In this document: in pieces, positions 1 through 7,695 of the stretch
How positions within the stretch are numbered: position 1 is the first letter of the stretch
Layout of the letters: each line of letters begins with the position of its first letter
NCBI GenBank assembly: GCA_002304835.1
Contig: DBPK01000012.1
Coordinates: forward strand, 9,688-39,197
From: Firmicutes bacterium UBA1422
Lineage (GTDB): Bacteria > Bacillota > Clostridia > Peptostreptococcales > Anaerovoracaceae
Length of the DNA: 29,510 nt
Reading direction: 5' to 3'
The notes under the pieces: generated by a model
The model's input: only the letters and a program-made list of their open reading frames with translations
Told to the model about the DNA's origin: nothing
The model's database searches: none
Position numbers and translations under genes: made by a program

Positions 1-2069
1 TGCAGGCAAGAGTGACCCAGAGAAAGCCCATACCACTGGAAGTGGAACTTGTAAGGACTACATGCCCATATTGCGGTGTTGGATGTCAGATCGATTTAAA
101 GGTCAGAGGTAATCAGGTGGTAGGGGTGCAACCTGCCTTTGGGTCTTCCAATGAAGGGATACTTTGTGTGAAGGGCAAGTTTGCGTATGATTTCATAGGA
201 CATGAAGACAGATTAAATACACCATATATAAGAAAAAGAGGCAAGTTGACTCCGGTAAGCTGGGATGAGGCGCTTGACCATATCGCAGAGAATATTTCGA
301 AGATAAGGGAAGAATCGGGACCGGATGCGATAGCAGGTTTTTCCAGTGCAAGAGTAACAAATGAAGAAAATTATTTGTTCCAGAAACTTTTCCGCGCAGG
401 AATAGGTACCAACAATGTGGACCACTGCGCCCGGTTGTGACACAGCTCCACAGTCGCAGGTCTTGCGGCAGCACTTGGTTCAGGCGCCATGACAAATTCC
501 ATTCCGGAAGTTATGGATGCTGATGCGATCCTTATCACAGGATCCAATACCACGGTAGGCCATCCCGTTCTGGGAGCCAGAATAGGACAGGCCATAAGGG
601 AAGGAGCGAAGCTTGTAGTAATAGATCCCAGGAAAATACCCCTTGCAAAAGAGGCAGATGTATTTTTGCAGATCAAACCGGGAACAAATATTGCGGTTAT
701 TAATGGTCTCATAAATGTGATCATAAAAGAAAAACTGTATGACAGAGAATATATAAGCAAAAGGACTGAAGGATTCGAGGAACTCAAGGAAACAGTCAAA
801 GATTACACACCTGAAAGAGTGGCAGAAATATGCGGAGTTTCTGCAGATGATATTGTAAAGGCAGCCAGGATATATGCAAAAGCCGAAAAATCGCCTATTT
901 ACTATGCAATGGGAGTGACTCAGTTCGCCACAGGTACGGCTGGTGTAATGAATGTATGCAATCTGGCACTGGTATGCGGAAAAATTGGCAAATATGGATG
1001 CGGAGTAAATCCCTTAAGAGGACAGAACAACGTTCAGGGAGCTTGTGACATGGGATGTCTGCCGGGAGATCTGACAGCATATCAGAAAGTCGCAAATCCG
1101 GATGCATTGAAAAAATTCAGTGAATTCTGGGGAGCTGAACTTTCCAATACTCCGGGCAAGACAATAACTGAAATAATGAATGCCATATGCGAAGACGATA
1201 TCAGATGTCTTTACATAATGGGAGAAAATCCCATGATATCCGATCCGGATATAAACCATGTGGACCACGCCCTTGAACATTGTGAGTTCCTTGTGGTACA
1301 GGATATATTCATGACAGAGACAGCGGAACTGGCGGATGTTGTTCTTCCGGCAGCCTGCTATGCAGAAAAAGACGGCACTTTCTCAAATACCGAAAGAAGA
1401 GTTCAGAAAATAAGAAAAGCCGTGGATGCGCCCAAAGGCGTTTTACCTGACTGGGAGATACTTGCCGGACTGCTTCAGAGACTGGGAGTTCCAGCAGAGT
1501 ATGATTCTGCCGAAGATATTTTCAACGAGATGAGAAAAGTTACGCCTTCATATGCAGGGATAACCTATGACAGAATCGAGAAACTGGGATCACTGCAGTG
1601 GCCGTGCCCGGATGAGGGACACCCCGGGACTCCTGTGTTGCACACGGCGAAATTCACAAGAGGAGAGCATGCCCTGTTCAAGCCTGCAGAATACAAAGAA
1701 CCGGCTGAACAAACGGATTCCGAGTACAACTTCACATTCACAACCGGCAGGATACTTTTCCATTACCATACAAGAACAATGACAGGAAAGAGTGATGGAC
1801 TCAACAGGATAGCAGGCAAGTCCTTTGTTGAAATAAATCCGCAGGATGCAGCAAAATATAACATCAAAGACGGAGAAAAGGTCACTGTGGCATCAAGGCG
1901 GGGACAGGTCTCCATCGATGCAAGAGTTACCCCGGATGTAAAGGAGGGCGTTCTGTTTATGCCTTTCCATTTCGCAGACGGCCCGGCAAACCTTTTGACC
2001 AATTCAGCAATAGATCCCACGGCAAAGATCCCCGAGTACAAGGTTTGTGCAGTGAAGATAGTCAAGTAA
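1..2069 (+). CDS. fdhF: Formate dehydrogenase catalytic subunit, selenocysteine-containing (5' end outside window)
   Basis: Molybdopterin oxidoreductase that oxidises formate to CO2, or the reverse. The frame is open from the left edge. A GTG at 12 could start a protein of about 685 residues, close to E. coli FdhF (715), but no ribosome binding site is visible and many clostridial homologues carry an N-terminal ferredoxin-like domain, so I treat the gene as left-truncated. Counting from GTG 12, a [4Fe-4S] site is formed by C18, C21, C25 (CPYCGVGC) and C52. The in-frame TGA at 438-440 is residue 143 in the context DHCARL-U-HSSTVAGL, matching the Sec site of FdhF (Sec140, followed by His). The sequence after the TGA is fully homologous (NPLRGQNNVQGACDMG, QDIFMTETAELADVVLP), and the C-terminal molybdopterin-dinucleotide-binding domain ends at TAA 2067-2069. 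A terminator follows, then the Sec-insertion genes. Electron-transfer partners may lie upstream, outside the window. Confidence 0.95.
438..469 (+). promoter_or_regulatory. bacterial SECIS element of fdhF
   Basis: The Sec codon TGA is at 438-440. A 6-bp stem, 453-458 with 464-469 (one G-T pair), carries the apical loop GGTCT at 459-463. Exactly 18 nt separate the TGA from the loop. E. coli fdhF, as I recall its sequence, has the same GGUCU loop at the same distance. This loop is the SelB-binding signal that recodes UGA in bacteria. Confidence 0.9.
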
Positions 2070-2091
2070 ATAAAAGTAATACTCAAAAATG

Positions 2092-2125
2092 CGGGACGGC
2101 AAAGCCGTCCCGTTATTGTTTTTTT
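2092..2125 (+). terminator. Rho-independent terminator of fdhF
   Basis: A perfect 9-bp GC-rich stem, 2092-2100 (CGGGACGGC) with 2104-2112, has an AAA loop and is followed by a T-rich tract ending in seven T's at 2119-2125. It lies 23 nt after the fdhF stop codon and separates fdhF from the selC-selA transcript. Confidence 0.93.
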
Positions 2126-2152
2126 GATTTCATTATGATACCATAATAATGT
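2124..2152 (+). promoter_or_regulatory. Possible promoter for selC-selA, with a palindrome in the spacer
   Basis: TTGATT at 2124-2129 and TAATGT at 2147-2152 are 17 nt apart and would start transcription near 2159, just before tRNA-Sec. The -10 match is poor. A perfect inverted repeat, ATTATG (2132-2137) and CATAAT (2142-2147), fills the spacer and could be an operator. Confidence 0.35.
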
Positions 2153-2171
2153 TACTTGCGGTTTGAGATAG

Positions 2172-2268
2172 GGGGATAGATGGGTGCTGGTGTGCCTGAC
2201 GGTCTTCAAAACCGGTTTGGGGAGTTAAAAGCTTCCCGGGTGGGTTCGATTCCCACATATCCCCGCCA
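2172..2268 (+). tRNA. selC: tRNA-Sec (anticodon TCA)
   Basis: Selenocysteine tRNA that reads UGA. The gene is 97 nt with an encoded CCA at 2266-2268. The anticodon loop CTTCAAA (2204-2210) puts TCA at 2206-2208. Features typical of tRNA-Sec are visible: a 6-bp D stem (2182-2187 with 2192-2197) closed by a 4-nt loop TGGT, a long variable arm (2219-2224 with 2232-2237, 7-nt loop), and a T arm with TTCGATT flanked by GTGGG/CCCAC. The acceptor stem has seven good pairs; the eighth, G2179 with A2257, is a mismatch. The anticodon stem shows a possible A2199/G2215 mismatch. selA begins 27 nt downstream, so the two are probably co-transcribed. Confidence 0.96.
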
Positions 2269-2294
2269 TTTATCATGAAAGGCCGGGTGAAAAA

Positions 2295-3695
2295 ATGGAT
2301 AATAATGAAGTTATGCGTAAACTTCCAAAAATAGACCAGGTGCTGAATGATCAGCGCCTGGTTGCGGTTTTTGAAGAGGTACCCAGAGAAGTCGTTGTTG
2401 ATTCAGTAAGAAAAGCTGTAGATGAAATGCGCAAAGATCTGTTGACAGGAAAAGAAACAGATGCGGAAAGCATTTTTGAAAGAGTGGAAAAGCTGGTGAA
2501 AAAAGCCGGTACAAAAAGTCTCAGAAGAGTAATAAATGCCACAGGAGTGATAATACATACAAACCTGGGGCGTTCTGTACTGCCTGAAGCTGCCGTCCAA
2601 AATGCAGCATTTGTTTCCACAGGATATTCTTCCCTTGAGTACAATCTGAAAAATGGCACAAGAGGATCAAGACACGATCATATTGAACCTCTTCTCAAGA
2701 GAATAACCGGAGCTGAAGCCGCAATGGCAGTGAATAACAATGCCGCCGCAACATTGCTTTGCCTGGCAGCCATCAGTGGAGAAAAAGAAACCATAGTGTC
2801 AAGGGGAGAACTTGTTGAGATAGGCGGATCTTTCAGGATACCGGATATAATGGACATAAGCAGGGCCCGGCTTGTTGAAGTGGGCACCACCAATAAAACC
2901 AAAATAGATGACTACAAAAAAGCTTTGACCCGGGATTCCGCCATGATCCTTAAGGTTCACAAGAGCAACTATGCCATTGTGGGATTTACCGATGAAGCAG
3001 AACTGGAAGAACTGGTGGATCTGGGCAAAAGAGCAGGTTTGCCGGTGGCTTATGATATGGGAAGCGGTCTTATTGCGGATCTTTCCGAATACGGCATCCG
3101 GGAGGCAAATGTAGAAGATGTTTTAAAAACCGGTATAGATATGGTTTTTTTCAGTGGGGACAAACTTCTGGGCGGACCCCAGGCCGGCATAATTGCAGGC
3201 CGTAAAAAATATATAGACAAAATGAAAGAGCATCCTCTGGCCAGGGCCCTTCGGATAGACAAAATGACTGCGGCAGTCATGGAGTCAGTGCTTTATGAAT
3301 ACCTGGATGAAGAAAATGCGATCAAAAAGATACCCGTATTAAAAATGATAACTGATCCGGAAAAGGAAGTTGAAAAAAGAGCAAAAAAATGCGCGGAAAA
3401 AATCAAAGAAGCGTTAAAAGACAAGGAAGGATTCCATATATCTGTGCAACCTTCCGAAAACAGGATAGGAGGCGGCACAACTCCATTGACCATACTTCCG
3501 GGGTTTGCTGTGGTGATCGGGCACAATGAGATAACACCCGAAAAAACAGGAAAAAGTCTAAGGGCAAACCGCATACCTGTGATAGCAAGGATACATAAAG
3601 AAAGTGTTAATATTGAAATGCGTACCGTAACAGAAGAAGAAACGGATATTATTGCAGAAGCACTCAAAAACATATATGGAGGGGAAGATGAATAA
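2295..3695 (+). CDS. selA: L-seryl-tRNA(Sec) selenium transferase
   Basis: PLP enzyme that converts seryl-tRNA(Sec) to selenocysteyl-tRNA(Sec) using selenophosphate. The 466 residues match the family's usual length (about 463). The N-terminal region (about 1-70) is the helical tRNA-binding part. The PLP fold contains NATGVIIHTNLGRS, and the Schiff-base lysine is K290 in FFSGDKLLGGPQAG. The C-terminus has the family motif RIGGGTTPL. The ATG at 2295 has only a weak upstream GAAAGG. The gene sits between selC and selB and overlaps selB by 8 nt, so selA and selB are translationally linked. Its products are needed for the two selenoproteins seen in this window, FdhF and SelD. Confidence 0.97.
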   Translation: MDNNEVMRKLPKIDQVLNDQRLVAVFEEVPREVVVDSVRKAVDEMRKDLLTGKETDAESIFERVEKLVKKAGTKSLRRVINATGVIIHTNLGRSVLPEAAVQNAAFVSTGYSSLEYNLKNGTRGSRHDHIEPLLKRITGAEAAMAVNNNAAATLLCLAAISGEKETIVSRGELVEIGGSFRIPDIMDISRARLVEVGTTNKTKIDDYKKALTRDSAMILKVHKSNYAIVGFTDEAELEELVDLGKRAGLPVAYDMGSGLIADLSEYGIREANVEDVLKTGIDMVFFSGDKLLGGPQAGIIAGRKKYIDKMKEHPLARALRIDKMTAAVMESVLYEYLDEENAIKKIPVLKMITDPEKEVEKRAKKCAEKIKEALKDKEGFHISVQPSENRIGGGTTPLTILPGFAVVIGHNEITPEKTGKSLRANRIPVIARIHKESVNIEMRTVTEEETDIIAEALKNIYGGEDE

Positions 3696-5601
3696 TGTCA
3701 TTATAGGTACCGCAGGACATGTGGATCATGGCAAGACATGCCTTATAAAAGAACTGACCGGCACGGATACTGACAGACTCAAAGAGGAGCAGCAAAGGGG
3801 AATAACCATAGAGCTGGGCTTCGCAAACATGAAAACAGAAGAGGGAGAGAATATAGGAATAATAGACGTGCCCGGACACGAGAAATTCATAAGAAATATG
3901 CTTTCGGGAATAGGCGGCATAGATATTTGTCTTATGGTGATCGCTGCGGATGAAGGTGTAATGCCCCAGACAATGGAGCATCTTGATATATTGACTACCC
4001 TGAAAATAAAAAAAGGAGTTATAGCTTTAACAAAAGCCGATCTTGCCGACGAAGATTGGAGAGAAGCTGTAAAAGAAGATATACAAAATACAGTAAAGGA
4101 GACATTTCTTTCAGAAGCAGAAATAATAGAAGTTTCCGCAAAAACCGGCCAAAACATAGAAAGGCTCAGGCAAAAGCTTTTTGAGCTGGCTAAAGAAGTA
4201 AAAGAAAAAAGGACCGCCCCCGAAATATTCAGGATCCCGGTTGATAGAGTTTTCACCATAGATGGGTTTGGAACAGTGGCCACAGGCACCCTTACGGAGG
4301 GCTCCATATGTGAAGGTGATGAGTTTGAGATATATCCTTCCCGCATAAGGACAAAAGTCAGGAATCTTCAGGTACACGGTCAAAAGACATCAAAGGCACT
4401 GGCAGGACAAAGGACCGCTGTAAATATTTCCGGAATAAAAAAAGAAAAAATAAAAAAGGGTGATGTCTTGGCGGCGCCCGGTTCCATGGTAAACACCATG
4501 ATGCTTGATACAGAGATAAATATGTTCAAAAGCAGTAAAAGATCCATAAAAAACGGGAGCCGGGTGCACTTTCATTACGGATCCGCAGAAGCTTTGTGTA
4601 AGGTCGTCCTGCTGGAAAAAGATGAACTGGGTCCGGGAGAAACGGGCTTGGCTCAGATGCGCTTTGATGAGGAACTGGCACTCAAGAGAGGAGACAGATT
4701 CGTCGTGAGGTTCTATTCGCCCGTGGAAAGCATAGGTGGAGGGACAGTACTTGACTCTTATCCAGAAAAACATAAAAGGAAGAATAAAAAAACACTGGAA
4801 GCATTGCATATAAAAGCAGCAGGAGATGATGCAGCCATACTTCTTCAGATAATAAAAGAGAACAGCGGAAGATTCTATACTGAAGATCAGTTAAGGACAA
4901 TAACCGGATTCGGAAAGGACGAGATGGCGTATCTTATGGAAGAGCTAATAAAAGATGGCAAGACTCTAAAATTTGAAAACGGCTCTTATATACATAAAGA
5001 TTTCGCCAGGCATATAGAGACAGCAGCATCCAAGATCTTAAAAAAATATCATTCCGACAATCCCATAGCAAAAGGGATGGACAAAAATGAGTTTCGTGAA
5101 AAACTGGCAGCGGCCCTTTATACGGATAAGGAAAAATACTCGGGATCTCTTTTGAAACTTCTGAAAGAAAGGAAAAAAATCCAGGACAGGGGAAATTCAG
5201 TGGCTATTTCCGGATTCAGCATAAAATACACAAAAGAACAGAAGGAAACAAGAGAAGAAATAGAAAAATATTGTTTGGAATCGGGATTTGAAGCCCGTGA
5301 TATGGAGGCTTATGCAGCGGGAAGGAAGGACGAAAAGCATTTTAAACAGATAACCGAAGATATGGTGTCTGAAGGAATACTTGTAAAGCTTAATTACAGA
5401 TATTATATGCACAGCAAGGCATGGGAGAGGGCAATGGATCTTTTCCATGAACATATGAAGGATAATGATTCGATAACGCTTGCCCAGATGAGAGATATTC
5501 TGGACTCATCCAGGAAGTATACGGTCTTGATTCTTGAAGCGCTGGATGAAATGAAGATAACCAGGCTTGTGGGAGATGCAAGAATTTTAAGGAGGTCATG
5601 A
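3688..5601 (+). CDS. selB: Selenocysteine-specific elongation factor
   Basis: GTPase that brings Sec-tRNA(Sec) to the ribosome at UGA codons followed by a SECIS hairpin. The 637 residues include G1 GHVDHGKT (10-17), G2 RGITIELGF (37-45), G3 DVPGHE (60-65) and G4 TKAD (115-118), then beta-barrel domains. The C-terminal region (about 380-637) has the size and charge of the winged-helix repeats that bind the SECIS loop. I chose ATG 3688 over the longer open frame because a strong GGAGGGG (3678-3684) precedes it and MNNVIIGTAGHVDHGKT is the normal N-terminus. It overlaps selA by 8 nt, and its stop codon is 1 nt before the LysR gene. Confidence 0.97.
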   Translation: MNNVIIGTAGHVDHGKTCLIKELTGTDTDRLKEEQQRGITIELGFANMKTEEGENIGIIDVPGHEKFIRNMLSGIGGIDICLMVIAADEGVMPQTMEHLDILTTLKIKKGVIALTKADLADEDWREAVKEDIQNTVKETFLSEAEIIEVSAKTGQNIERLRQKLFELAKEVKEKRTAPEIFRIPVDRVFTIDGFGTVATGTLTEGSICEGDEFEIYPSRIRTKVRNLQVHGQKTSKALAGQRTAVNISGIKKEKIKKGDVLAAPGSMVNTMMLDTEINMFKSSKRSIKNGSRVHFHYGSAEALCKVVLLEKDELGPGETGLAQMRFDEELALKRGDRFVVRFYSPVESIGGGTVLDSYPEKHKRKNKKTLEALHIKAAGDDAAILLQIIKENSGRFYTEDQLRTITGFGKDEMAYLMEELIKDGKTLKFENGSYIHKDFARHIETAASKILKKYHSDNPIAKGMDKNEFREKLAAALYTDKEKYSGSLLKLLKERKKIQDRGNSVAISGFSIKYTKEQKETREEIEKYCLESGFEARDMEAYAAGRKDEKHFKQITEDMVSEGILVKLNYRYYMHSKAWERAMDLFHEHMKDNDSITLAQMRDILDSSRKYTVLILEALDEMKITRLVGDARILRRS

Positions 5602-5602
5602 T

Positions 5603-6505
5603 ATGGATTTTAAACAGATAGAAGCATTCGTAAATGTTGTCAAATACCACAATTTCTCCAAGGCGGCAGACGCATCATTCCTTACACAGCCCACAATTAG
5701 TGCGCATATAAGTTCTCTGGAAAAAGAGATGGGAATGCAACTTATTGATAGAGGAGGAAAGGAGGCCGTCCCCACCAGGCAGGGACAGTTGTTTTTTAAA
5801 TATGCGGTCGCCATGATAGGGACAAGAGAAAAAGCGGTATATTCACTGAAGAATTATAATGAGAGCATTGAAGGAGTAATTGAAATATTCGCATCAAATG
5901 TGCCTTATCAGTATATATTGCCAAATCTCATGGTTTCCTTCAAGAAAAAATATCATAATACCAAGTTCTATGTTGAACAGGAGGACAGCGGCCAGGTCAA
6001 TGACAGTATACGTGAACAGAAAGCAGAGATAGGATTCACCGGTAGCAGGACGGAAAATGATCTGATATATGTGAAACTGGAAGAGGATAATGCTGTACTT
6101 ATTACACCGAAAAACGAAAAATACTTAAAGTTGCATGGAAGTACCATAAAAATGGCAGATTTTATGGAAGAAGAGTTTGTATGGCGGGGGTTGGGATCCG
6201 GCAGCCGCAAAGCCTTCGAAAAGGCCATGACAGACATGGATATCTCAATGAAAAAAATGAACATTATAGCAAGAATGAGCAATCTGACCGGTGTGAAAAG
6301 AGCTGTATCCGCCGGTCTTGGTGTATCTGTTATTTCGGGGCTTTCCGCAGAGAGAGATACAGAAAAAGCCGATTATCTGGTTTTTGACATAGAGGATTTC
6401 AAATTTGAAAGGAATTTCTATATGATCTACCATAAGCAGACCACACTTTCGCCTACAGCTGAGATGTTCAAAAGACATGTCATGGAAGAATACAATATCA
6501 AATAG
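5603..6505 (+). CDS. LysR-type regulator, probably selenium-metabolism associated
   Basis: Transcription factor of 300 residues. The N-terminal winged helix-turn-helix (about 1-60) reads MDFKQIEAFVNVVKYHNFSKAAD...TQPTISAHISSLEKEMG. A substrate-binding-like effector domain (about 90-295) follows. SD AGGAGG (5590-5595) is inside the end of selB, and the start lies 1 nt past the selB stop, so it is in the sel operon between selB and selD. LysR proteins at this position are a recognised selenium-associated group in Clostridia, but their ligand is not settled. Candidate binding sites are the palindromes before the hydrogenase operon and yedF; this is inference from position only. It is followed by selD after 18 nt. 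Confidence 0.9.
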   Translation: MDFKQIEAFVNVVKYHNFSKAADASFLTQPTISAHISSLEKEMGMQLIDRGGKEAVPTRQGQLFFKYAVAMIGTREKAVYSLKNYNESIEGVIEIFASNVPYQYILPNLMVSFKKKYHNTKFYVEQEDSGQVNDSIREQKAEIGFTGSRTENDLIYVKLEEDNAVLITPKNEKYLKLHGSTIKMADFMEEEFVWRGLGSGSRKAFEKAMTDMDISMKKMNIIARMSNLTGVKRAVSAGLGVSVISGLSAERDTEKADYLVFDIEDFKFERNFYMIYHKQTTLSPTAEMFKRHVMEEYNIK

Positions 6506-6523
6506 GGAAGGGAGGAAACTTTC

Positions 6524-7576
6524 ATGGACAAAGATAATCTTAAGCAGTTGAAGCTTACAGAAATGACAGAGCATTCCGGTTGAGCGGCAAAAATTGCGCC
6601 CGGAGCGCTTGCGCAGGTCCTGCGTAAATTACCAAGTCCCGATGATCCCGCTTTACTTGTGGGCTTCGATAAAGCAGATGATGCATCGGCTTATATGATC
6701 GATGAAGAAAAAGTATTGCTGCAGACTGTTGACATTTTTCCCCCCGTGGTCGATGACCCTTATATTTTCGGACAGATAGCAGCGGCCAATGCCGTTAGCG
6801 ATATATATGCAATGGGAGGGAAGCCTTTGCTTGCAATGAATATTTTCTGCTGTCCGGAAGACATGCCGGAAGAGATAGCCGGAGAAATACTAAGGGGAGG
6901 ATACGACAAAATAAATGAGGCGGGAGCTATGATAACCGGAGGGCATACAATAAAAGATAAAGAACCGAAATACGGGCTGGCAGTTACCGGTTTCGTTCAT
7001 CCCCGGAATCTTCTGACGAACAGAGGCGCAAAGGAAGGCGACATAATTATACTGACAAAGCCCTTGGGAACAGGCATATTGACTACTGCGGCAAAGGCAG
7101 GCCTGTTGGGATCTGCCGAGACAGAAGAAATGATAAAAAGCATGACTTCGCTGAATGATTTCATTACGGAGGCGGTATGCGAATATGATATAAATGCGTG
7201 TACTGATGTGACCGGTTTCGGACTTTTGGGGCATTGTTATGAAATGGCAGAGGCATCAGGGCTTACAGCAGTTATCAAAAGCAAAAAAGTGCCCTATATG
7301 AAAAATGCTTTGGAACTGGCAAAGGCAGGGATAATACCTGCCGGTGCATATGCAAATATAGAACATATCAAATGCCGATCCAAAATATCTCCCCATGTGC
7401 CCGAAGAGATGTCTGATGTGATGCATGATCCCCAGACTTCAGGAGGCCTTCTTATTTCAATGCCTCAAAAAGAAGCGGAAAAATTCCTGGCAAGCATAAA
7501 AAAATCACTCCCTTATTCCTGTGCAATAGGATCTTTTTCTCCAAAAAAGGATGTGGATATAATCGTAGAAGCGTAA
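6524..7576 (+). CDS. selD: Selenide, water dikinase (selenophosphate synthase), itself a selenoprotein
   Basis: Makes selenophosphate from selenide and ATP, the selenium donor for SelA. The gene is 350 residues long when the in-frame TGA at 6581-6583 is read as Sec20 (EHSG-U-AAKIAP). This is the catalytic position, Cys17 in E. coli SelD, and several anaerobes carry Sec there. The ATG at 6524 follows SD GGGAGGAAA (6510-6518). The region after the Sec has the PurM-type ATP-binding fold: VGFDKADDA, DIFPPVVDDPYIFGQIAAANAVSDIYAMGG, ITGGHTI and DVTGFGLLGH. A simple six-frame reading would start the gene too late, at about 6659, and lose the active site. The enzyme needs Sec for its own synthesis, so it is part of a feedback loop. 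Confidence 0.96.
6581..6627 (+). promoter_or_regulatory. bacterial SECIS element of selD
   Basis: The Sec codon TGA is at 6581-6583. A 7-bp stem, 6609-6615 with 6621-6627 (one G-T pair), carries the apical loop GGTCC (6616-6620). The TGA-to-loop distance is 32 nt, longer than in fdhF but within the range described for bacterial SECIS elements. The tip CGCAGGTCCTGCG differs from that of fdhF (CGCAGGTCTTGCG) by one base. Confidence 0.85.
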
Positions 7577-7596
7577 ATATCCGTCTCTATAAACAT

Positions 7597-7640
7597 ATAG
7601 ATTTTATCTATTTGATATATCTGGTTATTGAAAATATAAT
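7597..7640 (+). promoter_or_regulatory. Promoter of the oxidoreductase-hydrogenase operon with an adjacent palindrome
   Basis: TTGATA (7612-7617), a 17-nt spacer and a perfect TATAAT (7635-7640) predict a start near 7647 and a leader of about 49 nt. A perfect palindrome ATAGAT-TTT-ATCTAT (7597-7611) directly abuts the -35 box, centred near -43. That is where an activator such as a LysR-type protein would bind. Confidence 0.75.
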
Positions 7641-7695
7641 TCAAGTTGAAGCGCTGTTGCTTTGAAGTCTAGTATTTGTTAAAGGATGTGATAAA

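Noticed and set aside
12..440. fdhF as a pseudogene or two proteins split by a stop codon
   Set aside because: The TGA is at the Sec column, has a SECIS hairpin, and homology continues in frame to 2069.
6659..7576. A shorter SelD starting after the TGA
   Set aside because: It would lack the catalytic Sec/Cys region; a good SD and ATG at 6524 with an in-frame TGA explain the gene.
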